Assembly: GCF_024345375.1 (NCBI RefSeq)
Contig: NZ_JAGQAZ010000001.1
Span: forward strand, 682,001 to 746,000
DNA: 64,000 nucleotides
Origin: Cyanobium sp. WAJ14-Wanaka
GTDB lineage: Bacteria; Cyanobacteriota; Cyanobacteriia; PCC-6307; Cyanobiaceae
Direction: 5' to 3'
In this document: piece after piece, positions 34,636-42,610 of the stretch
How positions within the stretch are numbered: position 1 is the first letter of the stretch
How the letters are laid out: each line of letters begins with the position of its first letter
The notes under the pieces: model-generated
What the model saw: only the letters and a program-made list of their open reading frames with translations
Databases searched by the model: none
Told to the model about the DNA's origin: nothing
Program-made: the position numbers and the translations under genes

Positions 34636-35502
34636 ATGCACCGAGCTGAAATGCACCAGGGGAAACCAAGGATTTGGCTGCTGGCGGGCACCGGTGAGGG
34701 GCCCCCGTTGGCCAAGCAGCTGCTGGCTGAGGGCTGGCAGGTGCAGCTCAGCCTGGTCAGCGGATCGGCGGCATTGCCCTACGTAGCCCATCCCAACCTG
34801 GACATCAGGATTGGGGCCCTCGGCGGCGATGGGGCGATTGGCCAGATGCTCGAGCAGGCCCAAGCAAGGGGCAATTCCTTTGCCGCAGTGGTCGACGCCA
34901 GCCACCCCTTTGCCCGCCAGATCAGCGCAGATTTGGCCAAGGCCTGCATGGCCCGCCAGCAGCCCCTGCTGCGGCTATTGAGGCCAAGCCTGGAAGGGCC
35001 AGGGCAGATCCAGCTGCAAGCCAATCTGGAGGCCCTGGCCGATTACCCCTGGCATGGGGAACGGTTGCTATGGGCGATTGGGGCGCGCCAGCTCGCCAAG
35101 GCGATTGGCCTTAGCAAGGGTGCAGTGCACCATGCCCGGATCTTGCCCACGCCAACGGCCCTGCAGCAGGCCATGGCCTCGGGGCTAGGGGAGGGCCAGT
35201 TGGCCTGCCTGCGGCCAGCCGAACCCACGGCCCGCTGGGAAGACTCGATCGAGGCGGCCCTGCTGCGCCAGTGGGGGATCACGGTGGTCGTGGCCCGCCA
35301 GTCGGGGGGGATAACGGAGGCCAGTTGGCGGGCGGCCTGCGCAGGCCTCGGGGTGAAGCTGCTGCTGCTGCAGCGGCCCCCAGAACCGCCTGGGGTGGAA
35401 TGCCTTTTGGAAGCTGAGCTGCTTGCGAGGCTGGCCGGCATTAAGGGACTGTTCAGCCCAGATGCTGGGCCAGCAAATCCGGCAGGGAGCACTGGGGCCT
35501 AG
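34636..35502 (+). CDS. cobK: Precorrin-6A/cobalt-precorrin-6A reductase
   Basis: CobK/CbiJ reduces a corrin precursor with NAD(P)H in cobalamin synthesis. The N-terminal WLLAGTGEGPPLAKQLL motif, the VVDASHPFARQIS block and the C-terminal VVARQSGG...SWRAACAGLGVKLLLLQRP pattern are family hallmarks, in 289 aa. Starts at 34636 or 34651 (MHQGKPRIWLLAG) are possible; the gene is divergent from ssb with almost no spacer. Its last 50 nt overlap the convergent PfkB kinase gene. cobO lies 20 kb away in this window; no cobalamin riboswitch was seen. Confidence 0.88.
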   Translation: MHRAEMHQGKPRIWLLAGTGEGPPLAKQLLAEGWQVQLSLVSGSAALPYVAHPNLDIRIGALGGDGAIGQMLEQAQARGNSFAAVVDASHPFARQISADLAKACMARQQPLLRLLRPSLEGPGQIQLQANLEALADYPWHGERLLWAIGARQLAKAIGLSKGAVHHARILPTPTALQQAMASGLGEGQLACLRPAEPTARWEDSIEAALLRQWGITVVVARQSGGITEASWRAACAGLGVKLLLLQRPPEPPGVECLLEAELLARLAGIKGLFSPDAGPANPAGSTGA

Positions 35503-36445
35503 GACCCAGTTGGGTCACCACCGCACCGGCGCAGAGGGAGCCCAGCTGACCGCATCGCTCCAGGTCCTCACCCCTGGTGAGCCCAAACAGAAAGCCGGCG
35601 GCATAGAGGTCACCGGCCCCTGTGGTGTCAACCAGGGGACCCAGGCTGTAGGGGGGGATGGTGAAGGTCTGGTCGCCACTGAGCACGGTCGATCCCTGCT
35701 CGCTGCGGGTCAAAGCTGCAATGGCACAGCGGCCCCGCACCTGCTCGAGCGCCTCCTCAAAGGAATTGGATTTATATAGGGCTGTGATCTCCATTTCATT
35801 GGCGAACAGCACATCCACATGGCCATCTACCAGTGCCTGGAAACTCTCGCGATGGCGCTCTACGCAAAAGGCATCCGAAAGGCTCAAGGCCACCTTGCCG
35901 CCATGGGAGCGGGCCACATCGGCAGCGGCAATGAAGGCCTGCTTGGCCTCATCGCTGTCCCATAGGTAACCCTCCAGGTAGAGCACCTGGGCCTGGGCCA
36001 CCATCTCCAGGTCGAGATCGGCCGGATCCAGGCCCACCGAGGCGCCCAGATAGGTACACATCGTGCGTTGGGCGTCTGGGGTCACCAGGATCAGGCAGCG
36101 GGCGGTGGAGGCCCCACTGCTGGCGGCAGGGGTCTCGTAGCGGGCGCCAACGGCCCGAATGTCATGGGCAAAGATCGCCCCGAGTTGGTCGTCGCGCACC
36201 CTGCCAATAAAGCCAGCCCGACCGCCCAGCTGGGCAATGCCCGCCAGGGTGTTGGCGGCCGATCCGCCGGAGGTTTCCAGGCCCGGGCCCGCACTGGCAT
36301 AGAGGCGCTCGGCCTGGCCCTCATCCACCAGGGCCATGGTGCCCTTGGTGAGGTTGTGGTTGTCGAGGAAGGCGTCGTCGGCCTGCACCAACACATCCAC
36401 AATGGCGTTGCCGATGCCTACGACATCGAAGCTTTTGGTGGTCAT
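35453..36445 (-). CDS. PfkB-family kinase, probably adenosine kinase
   Basis: This ribokinase-fold enzyme of 330 residues has the N-terminal GGSAANT motif (substrate side) and the C-terminal DTTGAGDLYAAGFL motif with the catalytic Asp. The sequence resembles the adenosine-kinase-like branch of PfkB common in cyanobacteria and alphaproteobacteria (start FDVVGIGNAIVDVLV, EGYLWD block), so adenosine or another nucleoside is the likely substrate. It is 6 nt downstream of purA on the same strand, which supports a purine role. Confidence 0.87.
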   Translation of the reverse strand: MTTKSFDVVGIGNAIVDVLVQADDAFLDNHNLTKGTMALVDEGQAERLYASAGPGLETSGGSAANTLAGIAQLGGRAGFIGRVRDDQLGAIFAHDIRAVGARYETPAASSGASTARCLILVTPDAQRTMCTYLGASVGLDPADLDLEMVAQAQVLYLEGYLWDSDEAKQAFIAAADVARSHGGKVALSLSDAFCVERHRESFQALVDGHVDVLFANEMEITALYKSNSFEEALEQVRGRCAIAALTRSEQGSTVLSGDQTFTIPPYSLGPLVDTTGAGDLYAAGFLFGLTRGEDLERCGQLGSLCAGAVVTQLGPRPQCSLPDLLAQHLG

Positions 36446-36451
36446 GGGGTT

Positions 36452-37765
36452 TTAAAGGCTCAACAGGGCCCGCTTGGGGCCATGGATCGGATCCTCCACC
36501 ACGATGGTCTGGTCGCGGTTGGCGCCCAGCGAGACAATCGCAATCGGCACCTCCATCAGATCTGCAAGGAAGCGCAGATAAGACATCGCCGTGGGGGGTA
36601 GCTCCTCGAGCTTGCGGCAATCGGCAGTGGAGCACTGCCAGCCGGGCAGGGTTTCAAAAATGGGCTTGCAGCGGGAGAAATCCTCAGAGCTGCTGGGGAA
36701 GTAATCAATCCGCTGGCCATCTAGTTCATAGGCCACGCACACCTGGATCTGATCGAGCTCGTCGAGCACATCCAGCTTGGTAATGGCCAGGCAATCAAGG
36801 CCATTGACCTCCACCGCGTAACGACCGATCACACCGTCAAACCAGCCGCAGCGCCGCCGGCGGCCGGTGGTGGTGCCGTATTCCCCGCCGCGATCGCAGA
36901 GGTGATCATTAAGGCTGCCCTCCAGCTCGGTGGGGAAAGGACCTTCGCCGACCCTGGTGGTGTAGGCCTTGGCGACCCCTATTACCCGGTCAATCAGGGT
37001 GGGGCCCACCCCGGCGCCGATACAGGCTCCACCACTCACCGGATTGGAGGAGGTGACATATGGATAGGTGCCGTGGTCGAGATCCAGCAGGGTGCCCTGG
37101 GCCCCCTCAAACAGGATGTTCTTGCGATCCCGGGCCGCCTGGTGAATCGCCCGGGTGCAGTCGACCACGTGGGGCGCCAGGCGCTGGCCGTAGCTGACGT
37201 ACTCGGCCACCACGGCCTCAAAATCCAGGGGCTCCAGCCCGTAGAGCTTCTGGAGAATTTCATTCTTGTCAGCTAGGGGGCCAGCCAGCCGTTCCCGCAA
37301 CTTGGCCTCATCAAGGATGTCGAGGATGCGAATGCCGTTGCGCTCGGCCTTGTCCGCATAGGTGGGGCCAATGCCCCGGCCCGTGGTGCCAATGCGTCGA
37401 TCACCCCGGCGTAGCTCCATCGCCTGGTCGAGCAGGCGGTGGTACGGCATGGTCACGTGGGCCGTGCTGGCCAATTTCAGGCCACCAATGTCGATGCCGT
37501 AGTCGCTGAGCATGTCGAGCTCACCGAGCATCACCTTCGGATCCACGACGGTGCCGGAACCGATCAGGCAAATGGTTTCTGGGTAAAGGATGCCCGAGGG
37601 GATCAGGTGCAGCTTGAGCACCTTGTCGTCGACCACGATCGTGTGGCCGGCATTGACCCCGCCCTGGTAACGCACCACCACGTCGGCGGAGCGGCTGAGC
37701 AGATCTGTGATCTTCCCCTTGCCCTCGTCACCCCACTGCGCACCGATGACGACAACGTTGGCCAA
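36452..37765 (-). CDS. purA: Adenylosuccinate synthetase
   Basis: PurA makes adenylosuccinate from IMP, GTP and aspartate, the first step to AMP. The GTP-binding signature [11 protein letters not shown] begins at residue 7, and the second signature [16 protein letters not shown] and the C-terminal KLDVLDELD block are intact. The start is TTG 37765 ([17 protein letters not shown]), giving 437 aa, near the normal 430. Another TTG at 37792 would add nine residues with no homology. It forms a two-gene unit with the PfkB kinase. Confidence 0.95.
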   Translation of the reverse strand: MANVVVIGAQWGDEGKGKITDLLSRSADVVVRYQGGVNAGHTIVVDDKVLKLHLIPSGILYPETICLIGSGTVVDPKVMLGELDMLSDYGIDIGGLKLASTAHVTMPYHRLLDQAMELRRGDRRIGTTGRGIGPTYADKAERNGIRILDILDEAKLRERLAGPLADKNEILQKLYGLEPLDFEAVVAEYVSYGQRLAPHVVDCTRAIHQAARDRKNILFEGAQGTLLDLDHGTYPYVTSSNPVSGGACIGAGVGPTLIDRVIGVAKAYTTRVGEGPFPTELEGSLNDHLCDRGGEYGTTTGRRRRCGWFDGVIGRYAVEVNGLDCLAITKLDVLDELDQIQVCVAYELDGQRIDYFPSSSEDFSRCKPIFETLPGWQCSTADCRKLEELPPTAMSYLRFLADLMEVPIAIVSLGANRDQTIVVEDPIHGPKRALLSL

Positions 37766-37845
37766 GGAAACAGCGGCCCGAAGCCGCTTCAAAGCACAAT
37801 CGGTGAGCTTCTCAGATCAAACGCCCCTTCGTCAAAACCTGGGGC

Positions 37846-38280
37846 CTAGGCGCCCCTCGCCACATTGACCTCAGCCTTGTTCAACTCCTTGGTAAGACGC
37901 TCCCGCAGGGCATCCGGCAAGGGGCGATTGGGATAGTTGGTGTAGTGACCAGCCAGGGAATTCATGGCGGTCTGCATGGTGGTGAAGGAGGCCAAACCGT
38001 TCACCGAACTCCTGGGGCGATAGCGGGCCACGTAGTTGTTGATAAGGCTGCGGGCCTGGGTTTCAGCCTCAGGACGGCCAGGGTCGTCGGCGCCCAGGGC
38101 GATGGTGGAGAGCAACACATCGGCAACGGCAACCGTGTCATCCAAGTAGTTGCCACTCAAACCGGTTGAGGCGCCGGAGCAGGCGCTCAGGAATAGGCAA
38201 CTGCAGAGCACCACGGCCAGGAGCGAACTCCTCAGGGCCCCCATCCACCGCTGGCACCAGGCAGGGAAAAGGGAACCCAT
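37846..38280 (-). CDS. psb27: Photosystem II assembly lipoprotein Psb27
   Basis: Psb27 binds the lumenal side of CP43 in photosystem II assembly and repair intermediates. The 144-residue precursor has a lipoprotein signal ending in the lipobox LSAC, so Cys34 should be lipidated. It continues with the typical four-helix sequence (GNYLDDTVAVADVLLSTI; ETQARSLINNYVARYRP; ALRERLTKELNKAE). ATG 38280 is used; Met13 (38244) is another possible start giving a shorter signal peptide. The gene stands between proS and purA on the same strand. Confidence 0.92.
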   Translation of the reverse strand: MGSLFPAWCQRWMGALRSSLLAVVLCSCLFLSACSGASTGLSGNYLDDTVAVADVLLSTIALGADDPGRPEAETQARSLINNYVARYRPRSSVNGLASFTTMQTAMNSLAGHYTNYPNRPLPDALRERLTKELNKAEVNVARGA

Positions 38281-38315
38281 GGATTTAATGACGTGTATTC
38301 GGATCGTAGGTGGCG

Positions 38316-40121
38316 CTAGAGCCCCTGGCGCTGGCGCTCCAATTGGGGCAGCAGGGTTTGCAACAACTGGGAAGCCGCCAGGTCAGTTTTGGCACCCGTC
38401 GCCCGTTCGACCAGCTCCACCAGCCCCTCTGCGGCGCCGCGGCCCACCACCACTCGCCAGGGAATGCCGATCAGATCGGCGTCCTTGAATTTCACCCCCG
38501 CCCGCTCCGTTCTGTCATCCAGCAGGCCATCCACGCCTGCCTGCAGCAACTCGTCATAGATCTGCTCGGCCAGGGCACTCTGTTCTGGCTCCGCGGCATT
38601 GGCTGGCACCACCACGACTTCGAAAGGGGCAATGGACACGGGCCAACAAATGCCATTGGCATCGTGGTGCTGTTCCACGGCGGCCTGGGCTAGACGGGAC
38701 ACCCCGATGCCGTAACAACCCATCCAGAGCGGCTCCTGCTGGCCCCCCTCAGTGGTGAAGTTGGCCCCGAGGGCCTCTGAGTATTTCCGGCCCAGTTGGA
38801 AAATGTGGCCCACCTCAATTCCCCTGGAACTAACCAGTTGCTGAGCCGGGTCGTGGCAGCACCCATCTCCGTCCTGGGCAGCACGCAAATCCACCTGCTC
38901 GGGCCTGGCCACCAATTCGCCCCAACTGGCCCCAACCAGGTGCGTATCCAGCTCGTTGGCTCCGCAGACAAAGCGCTCCAGCTCCCCTGCGGTGCTGTCG
39001 GCCAGGCGCAGCAGCCGGGGTTGCCAATCCTTGGCGGCGGCAAAGGCAGCGTCTTCGAGATGGGGGCCCATGTAGCCAAAGGGCAGGGGCGGCAAACCCT
39101 GCTTTGCCACCTGCTCTGCCGTTAGGGGGGCAAGCTCCAGCAGGGCTCCAAATTCCGCAGGCACCCGCGCCCTGATCGCATTGGCCAGCTTCACCTCGTT
39201 GAGCTGTTGATCACCCCGCAGGCTGACCAAAACCGGCTGGGCTGGCGCCTGGGCGAAACGGGCCAACAGCAGCAACACCTTCAAGATCTGGGTGGGATCA
39301 AAGCCATGGCCAGAAACCAGCTGATCGATGCTGGTCTGACCGGGGGTGGCCAGGGAAGCAGATGCTCCAGCGGGCAGGGCCACGGCCTGGGGTGCCAGGG
39401 AGACCGCCCGTTCCTGGTTGGCGGCATAGCGCCCATCAGGACTGGACAGAATCAGATCCTCGCCGGCATCGGCCGTGACCATGAATTCCTGGCTGGCCGA
39501 GCCCCCTATGGCCCCACTGTCGGCCTCAACGGCGACCGCCCGCAGGCCACAGCGCTCAAAAATGCGCCGATAGGCACCATCCATGGCTGCGTAGCCCTCC
39601 TTGAGGGATGGCTCATCGGCGTGGAAGGAGTAGGCATCTTTCATGATGAATTCCCTGCTCCGCATCAGGCCAAAGCGGGGTCTGATTTCATCGCGAAACT
39701 TGCTCTGGATTTGATAGAGGCTTACCGGTAGTTGCCGGTAGGAGCGCAGCAAATCAGCTGCCAGGGCCGTAATTACCTCCTCATGGGTGGGACCCAGGCC
39801 CAATTCCCGACCCTGGCGGTCCTGAAGGTGAAACATGATCCCTTCTCCGGCGGTGTAGCCCGCCCAGCGGCCACTGCGTTCCCAGAGTTCGGCCGGCTGG
39901 AGCTGGGGCAGCAGGGTTTCCAATGCTCCGGTGCGATCCATTTCCTGGCGCACGATTTCGGATACCTTGCGCAGCACCCTCCAAAGCAGGGGTAAATAGG
40001 CGTAGACCCCGGAGGCCACCCGGCGGATGTAGCCAGCCCGGAGCAGCAACTTGTGGGAGGGAATCTCCGCCTCGGCCGGGTCATCGCGCAACGTCACCAG
40101 CATCAGGCGGGAGACGCGCAT
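38316..40121 (-). CDS. proS: Prolyl-tRNA synthetase
   Basis: This class II aminoacyl-tRNA synthetase charges tRNA-Pro. The 601 residues have the bacterial-type order: catalytic core with motif 1 (LPLLWRVLRKVSEIVRQEMDRTGALE) and motif 2 (SKFRDEIRPRFGLMRSREFIMKD), an inserted editing domain (about 230-400), motif 3 (GCYGIGVSRL) and a C-terminal anticodon-binding domain. It starts at ATG 40121. Divergent from it is a small winged-helix-like gene. Confidence 0.96.
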   Translation of the reverse strand: MRVSRLMLVTLRDDPAEAEIPSHKLLLRAGYIRRVASGVYAYLPLLWRVLRKVSEIVRQEMDRTGALETLLPQLQPAELWERSGRWAGYTAGEGIMFHLQDRQGRELGLGPTHEEVITALAADLLRSYRQLPVSLYQIQSKFRDEIRPRFGLMRSREFIMKDAYSFHADEPSLKEGYAAMDGAYRRIFERCGLRAVAVEADSGAIGGSASQEFMVTADAGEDLILSSPDGRYAANQERAVSLAPQAVALPAGASASLATPGQTSIDQLVSGHGFDPTQILKVLLLLARFAQAPAQPVLVSLRGDQQLNEVKLANAIRARVPAEFGALLELAPLTAEQVAKQGLPPLPFGYMGPHLEDAAFAAAKDWQPRLLRLADSTAGELERFVCGANELDTHLVGASWGELVARPEQVDLRAAQDGDGCCHDPAQQLVSSRGIEVGHIFQLGRKYSEALGANFTTEGGQQEPLWMGCYGIGVSRLAQAAVEQHHDANGICWPVSIAPFEVVVVPANAAEPEQSALAEQIYDELLQAGVDGLLDDRTERAGVKFKDADLIGIPWRVVVGRGAAEGLVELVERATGAKTDLAASQLLQTLLPQLERQRQGL

Positions 40122-40234
40122 GGGTCTTGCAAATCAGGTAGTTGCGGAACTTATCACTGTCCTGCAGTGAGCAGCATCACAGGGATACCTCTGCTAGGTT
40201 CCCGATTCATTTCCAGCAGTCCAAGGCCCGTCTC

Positions 40235-40675
40235 GTGCTTCCCCATCCTGGCCAGATCCATGCGGCGGCCAGCCTGGGGCAAGCGGCCAACAGCCTGGAG
40301 CTAAACCCCGGGGAACTAGCAGCGGCGATAGCCCAGGAGGGCGGAGATGCCCTGATCGGGATCGATGAGGTTCAGAAAGCAATCAACCGCTCCCGTGCCT
40401 CGGTTTATCGCTACACAAATACGGATCCCCGCAACCTCAACCCTCCCTTTAACCCGCGCAAACTCAACCCTGAGTACCGCACCGATCAAAAAGATCCCCT
40501 GCTCTTCCACCCCCATGAGGTGGCCCGCTTCGCCCGGGATGTGTTGCGCATTAAGGAAGTCACGGTTGAGGTACTCAACTCACCTTCAACCGCAACCCAG
40601 CAGCTGCTGGGATCAATTCTGGAGGAGCTCAAGGCAATCCGCTCCCAGCTTGAGGTCAACCAATCAGTTGGGTAA
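40235..40675 (+). CDS. Winged-helix/excisionase-like DNA-binding protein (putative)
   Basis: From GTG 40235 the protein has 146 residues, with AAGG 8 nt upstream; the frame is open to a TTG at 40142. The central part (ALIGIDEVQKAI-NRSRASVYRYT, then NPRKLNPEYR, then LFHPHEVARFARDVL) resembles the MerR/excisionase-type winged helix, and the C-terminal helix (GSILEELKAIRSQLEV) could dimerise. DNA binding is inferred from this pattern only. The target is unknown; the imperfect palindrome at 40777-40813 is a nearby candidate. Confidence 0.6.
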   Translation: MLPHPGQIHAAASLGQAANSLELNPGELAAAIAQEGGDALIGIDEVQKAINRSRASVYRYTNTDPRNLNPPFNPRKLNPEYRTDQKDPLLFHPHEVARFARDVLRIKEVTVEVLNSPSTATQQLLGSILEELKAIRSQLEVNQSVG

Positions 40676-40776
40676 GGGGCTGAAAAACCCAGAATCCATC
40701 TTCTCGAGACTTTTTATTAGCTGGCTTTGACCCGCATCCGCTTGATTTGGGTTTCTAAAGCTATGATGGGTGGCCA

Positions 40777-40813
40777 GAATCGAATTTAGATCTGATTTAG
40801 ATCAAATCGATTC
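40777..40813. promoter_or_regulatory. Imperfect palindrome with repeated ATTTAGATC, candidate operator
   Basis: An outer inverted repeat GAATCGAATTT (40777-40787) and AAATCGATTC (40804-40813) pairs with one bulge. Inside it are two direct copies of ATTTAGATC (40784-40792, 40795-40803) and the small palindrome GATTTAGATCAAATC (40794-40808). A -10-like TATGAT is at 40762-40767. It precedes the small membrane protein gene at 40899. Confidence 0.45.
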
Positions 40814-40898
40814 ATCTGGGTTTCAGCCTTGAAACTCCAGCCAAATTGCCCCCTTCGCCTTCAACAGTGGTTCGCCGTATTTGGCCCACCACACTTCT

Positions 40899-41168
40899 AT
40901 GGATCCCGTTCCCCGAGTTTCTGAAACCCGAACTTCATCAACTTCCCCAGCCCTTGCTGAAACTGGCGCGATTGCCCAGGAGCACCAAGGTGAGGCCGCA
41001 GAAGACCCCTTCAGTACGGGCCCCCAAGCCCTGCCATACCTGCTTGGCATGGTCATCGCCGTAGCAACCGTAGTGGTACCCATCTTTGCGGTGGTATCAA
41101 CCCGACCCAATAGCCCCGCGGGAGGTGGCCCAGCCGAGGGTGGCGCCGGATTAACCCAGCCGCTGTAG
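40899..41168 (+). CDS. Small single-pass membrane protein
   Basis: The 89-residue protein from ATG 40899 (MDPVPRVSETRTSST) has a soluble acidic N-terminus of about 45 residues, one membrane helix (ALPYLLGMVIAVATVVVPIFAVV) and a short Pro/Gly-rich tail. A TTG at 40881 would add six residues. The stop overlaps the convergent methyltransferase gene by 18 nt. I recall similar small proteins with an LPYxLGM helix in other picocyanobacteria; function is unknown. Confidence 0.65.
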   Translation: MDPVPRVSETRTSSTSPALAETGAIAQEHQGEAAEDPFSTGPQALPYLLGMVIAVATVVVPIFAVVSTRPNSPAGGGPAEGGAGLTQPL

Positions 41169-41819
41169 CAGGAAGCCTTCGTAGCCAAGGGCCTGGAAAA
41201 TCCTGGCCGGGTCCCCGAAACCAGCGGCATTGACCAGGGCTGTCAAGCGGGCCCTGCCGATCGGGTGCAGACCATGGGTGAGGGCCTCCAGCTCCTCGGT
41301 ATCGGCCGTCAGGCCGCTTGCCCTTTGGAAGCCGAGCCAGGCCGCTTCCACCTGGGCCTGGAGGGGAGAACGGTCTGGGGCCATCAGATCAACCAGCACC
41401 AGTTGGCCCCCAGGTTCAAGGCTGCGGGCCAGGGCTGTAAGGAAGGCCAATTTGGTGCCGTCGTCGGGCAGGGATTGCAAAACCAAGACCGAAAGAGCCC
41501 CTGCAAAACAACTTTGGGCCTCCAGCCCCTCAACGGTGGTTTGCTGCCAGTTGATCCCCTCCGAGGCTGGCCCAAGCCGCTGCTGGGCCTCAGCCAACAT
41601 CTCGGCGGAAGGATCAATCGCCCTTAGCTGCCAATCGGGGCGCTGCGAACGGGCCTCGACCAACTCCGCACCGGTGCCGCAGCCAGCCACCAACACCGAA
41701 GCCCCCGGCAGGGAAGCGCGCTGGGAGGCTGCCAGCAGGGCCACGGCCAGGCGAGCCAGGCTGGCGTAGCCGGGAATCAACTGCTGGACGGTGAGGTCGT
41801 AGCCCAGGGGAGCAGCCAC
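41151..41819 (-). CDS. SAM-dependent methyltransferase (class I)
   Basis: The 222-residue protein has motif I VLVAGCGTGAELVEA, an acidic end of strand 2 (RAIDPSAEMLAEAQ), motif II-like VLVLQSLPDD and a LEPGGQLVLVDL motif III. It fits a soluble class I methyltransferase; the substrate is unknown. Translation begins at GTG 41819. The start of the divergent ferredoxin gene is 81 nt away. Confidence 0.82.
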   Translation of the reverse strand: MAAPLGYDLTVQQLIPGYASLARLAVALLAASQRASLPGASVLVAGCGTGAELVEARSQRPDWQLRAIDPSAEMLAEAQQRLGPASEGINWQQTTVEGLEAQSCFAGALSVLVLQSLPDDGTKLAFLTALARSLEPGGQLVLVDLMAPDRSPLQAQVEAAWLGFQRASGLTADTEELEALTHGLHPIGRARLTALVNAAGFGDPARIFQALGYEGFLLQRLG

Positions 41820-41900
41820 TCTGAGACGGCAGGGAAGCTGATGCTACGCAGGGCGTCCGGCGTGGATTAAGTTTGGCGGCGCCCTTTCGATTTCCCGACC

Positions 41901-42260
41901 GTGCCCACCATCCGTTTTGAACAGGAAGGCCAGCAGGTCGGATGCATTGAGGGTGCCAATCTGCGCAAGGCAGCCCTGGATGCGGGAATCAACCCCTACA
42001 AGGGCCTAAACAACGTCAACAACTGCGGAGGCCTGGGCCAATGCGGCACCTGCGTAGTTGAGGTGATCGAGGGCGCCAAAAACCTTTCCCCCCGCAGCGA
42101 CGTCGAGGAGGTGTACCTGGCTGATCGCCCCGCCAACTACCGCCTCAGCTGCCGCACCAGCGTCAACGGCGACGTGACCGTGCGCACCCGACCCAGCAAT
42201 GCGGTTGGTTCTGGCTCCAACAGCCTGATGGGTGCCCTCAAGGCCCTAATCGGCAGATAG
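41901..42260 (+). CDS. 2Fe-2S ferredoxin
   Basis: This 119-residue plant/adrenodoxin-class ferredoxin has cluster ligands in the N-C-GGLGQ-C-GT-C segment (Cys42, Cys48, Cys51) and a fourth Cys in RLSCRTS. The C-terminal tail of about 25 residues (SNAVGSGSNSLMGALKALIGR) goes beyond the usual fold and could form an amphipathic helix. The start GTG 41901 gives PTIRFEQEGQQVG. It is followed 8 nt later by the ArsC-like gene, so the two are probably cotranscribed. The redox partner is unknown. Confidence 0.88.
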   Translation: MPTIRFEQEGQQVGCIEGANLRKAALDAGINPYKGLNNVNNCGGLGQCGTCVVEVIEGAKNLSPRSDVEEVYLADRPANYRLSCRTSVNGDVTVRTRPSNAVGSGSNSLMGALKALIGR

Positions 42261-42268
42261 GCCTGCCG

Positions 42269-42610
42269 GTGAAGCTCTATAGCTACTCATCCTGCAGCAC
42301 CTGTCGCAAGGCGATTGCATGGCTCAAAGAGCGGGGCTACAGCCCTGAGCCCATAGACATCACCACCATTCCACCCAGCCCTGGGGAATTAGCCCTGGCC
42401 CTCGAGCAATTGGGCCGCAAACGGCTGTTCAACACCAGTGGCCTGAGCTATCGGGCCCTGGGCTCGGCCGTGGTCAACGCCATGGACGACGACCAGGCAT
42501 TGGCAGCCCTCGCCGCCGATGGCAAATTGATCAAGCGCCCCTTCCTGGTGATCGATGGCCCGAGGGTGGTAACGGGCTTCAAGGCTGAGGAGTGGCAGGA
42601 GCTGCTTTAG
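42269..42610 (+). CDS. ArsC/Spx-family protein
   Basis: The 113-residue thioredoxin-fold protein has an N-terminal CSTCRKA motif (Cys9-x2-Cys12), the conserved Asn/Ser-Gly segment FNTSGLSYRALG and the RPFLVIDGPRVVTGFKAEEW block of the ArsC family. The CxxC form is more like Spx/MgsR or YffB proteins than detoxifying arsenate reductase, and no other ars gene is near. It starts at GTG 42269. The last 32 nt overlap the convergent membrane-protein gene. Confidence 0.82.
   Translation: MKLYSYSSCSTCRKAIAWLKERGYSPEPIDITTIPPSPGELALALEQLGRKRLFNTSGLSYRALGSAVVNAMDDDQALAALAADGKLIKRPFLVIDGPRVVTGFKAEEWQELL

Noticed and set aside
40697-40720. TCTCGAGA followed by a T-rich stretch near 40701-40718 as a terminator.
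   Set aside because: The palindrome has no loop and the T-run is interrupted, so it is too weak to list.
40768-40781. A 13-mer GGTGGCCAGAATC is shared with 59362-59374 upstream of ilvB, suggesting a common regulatory motif.
   Set aside because: In 64 kb many 13-mer pairs are expected by chance, and flanking bases do not match.
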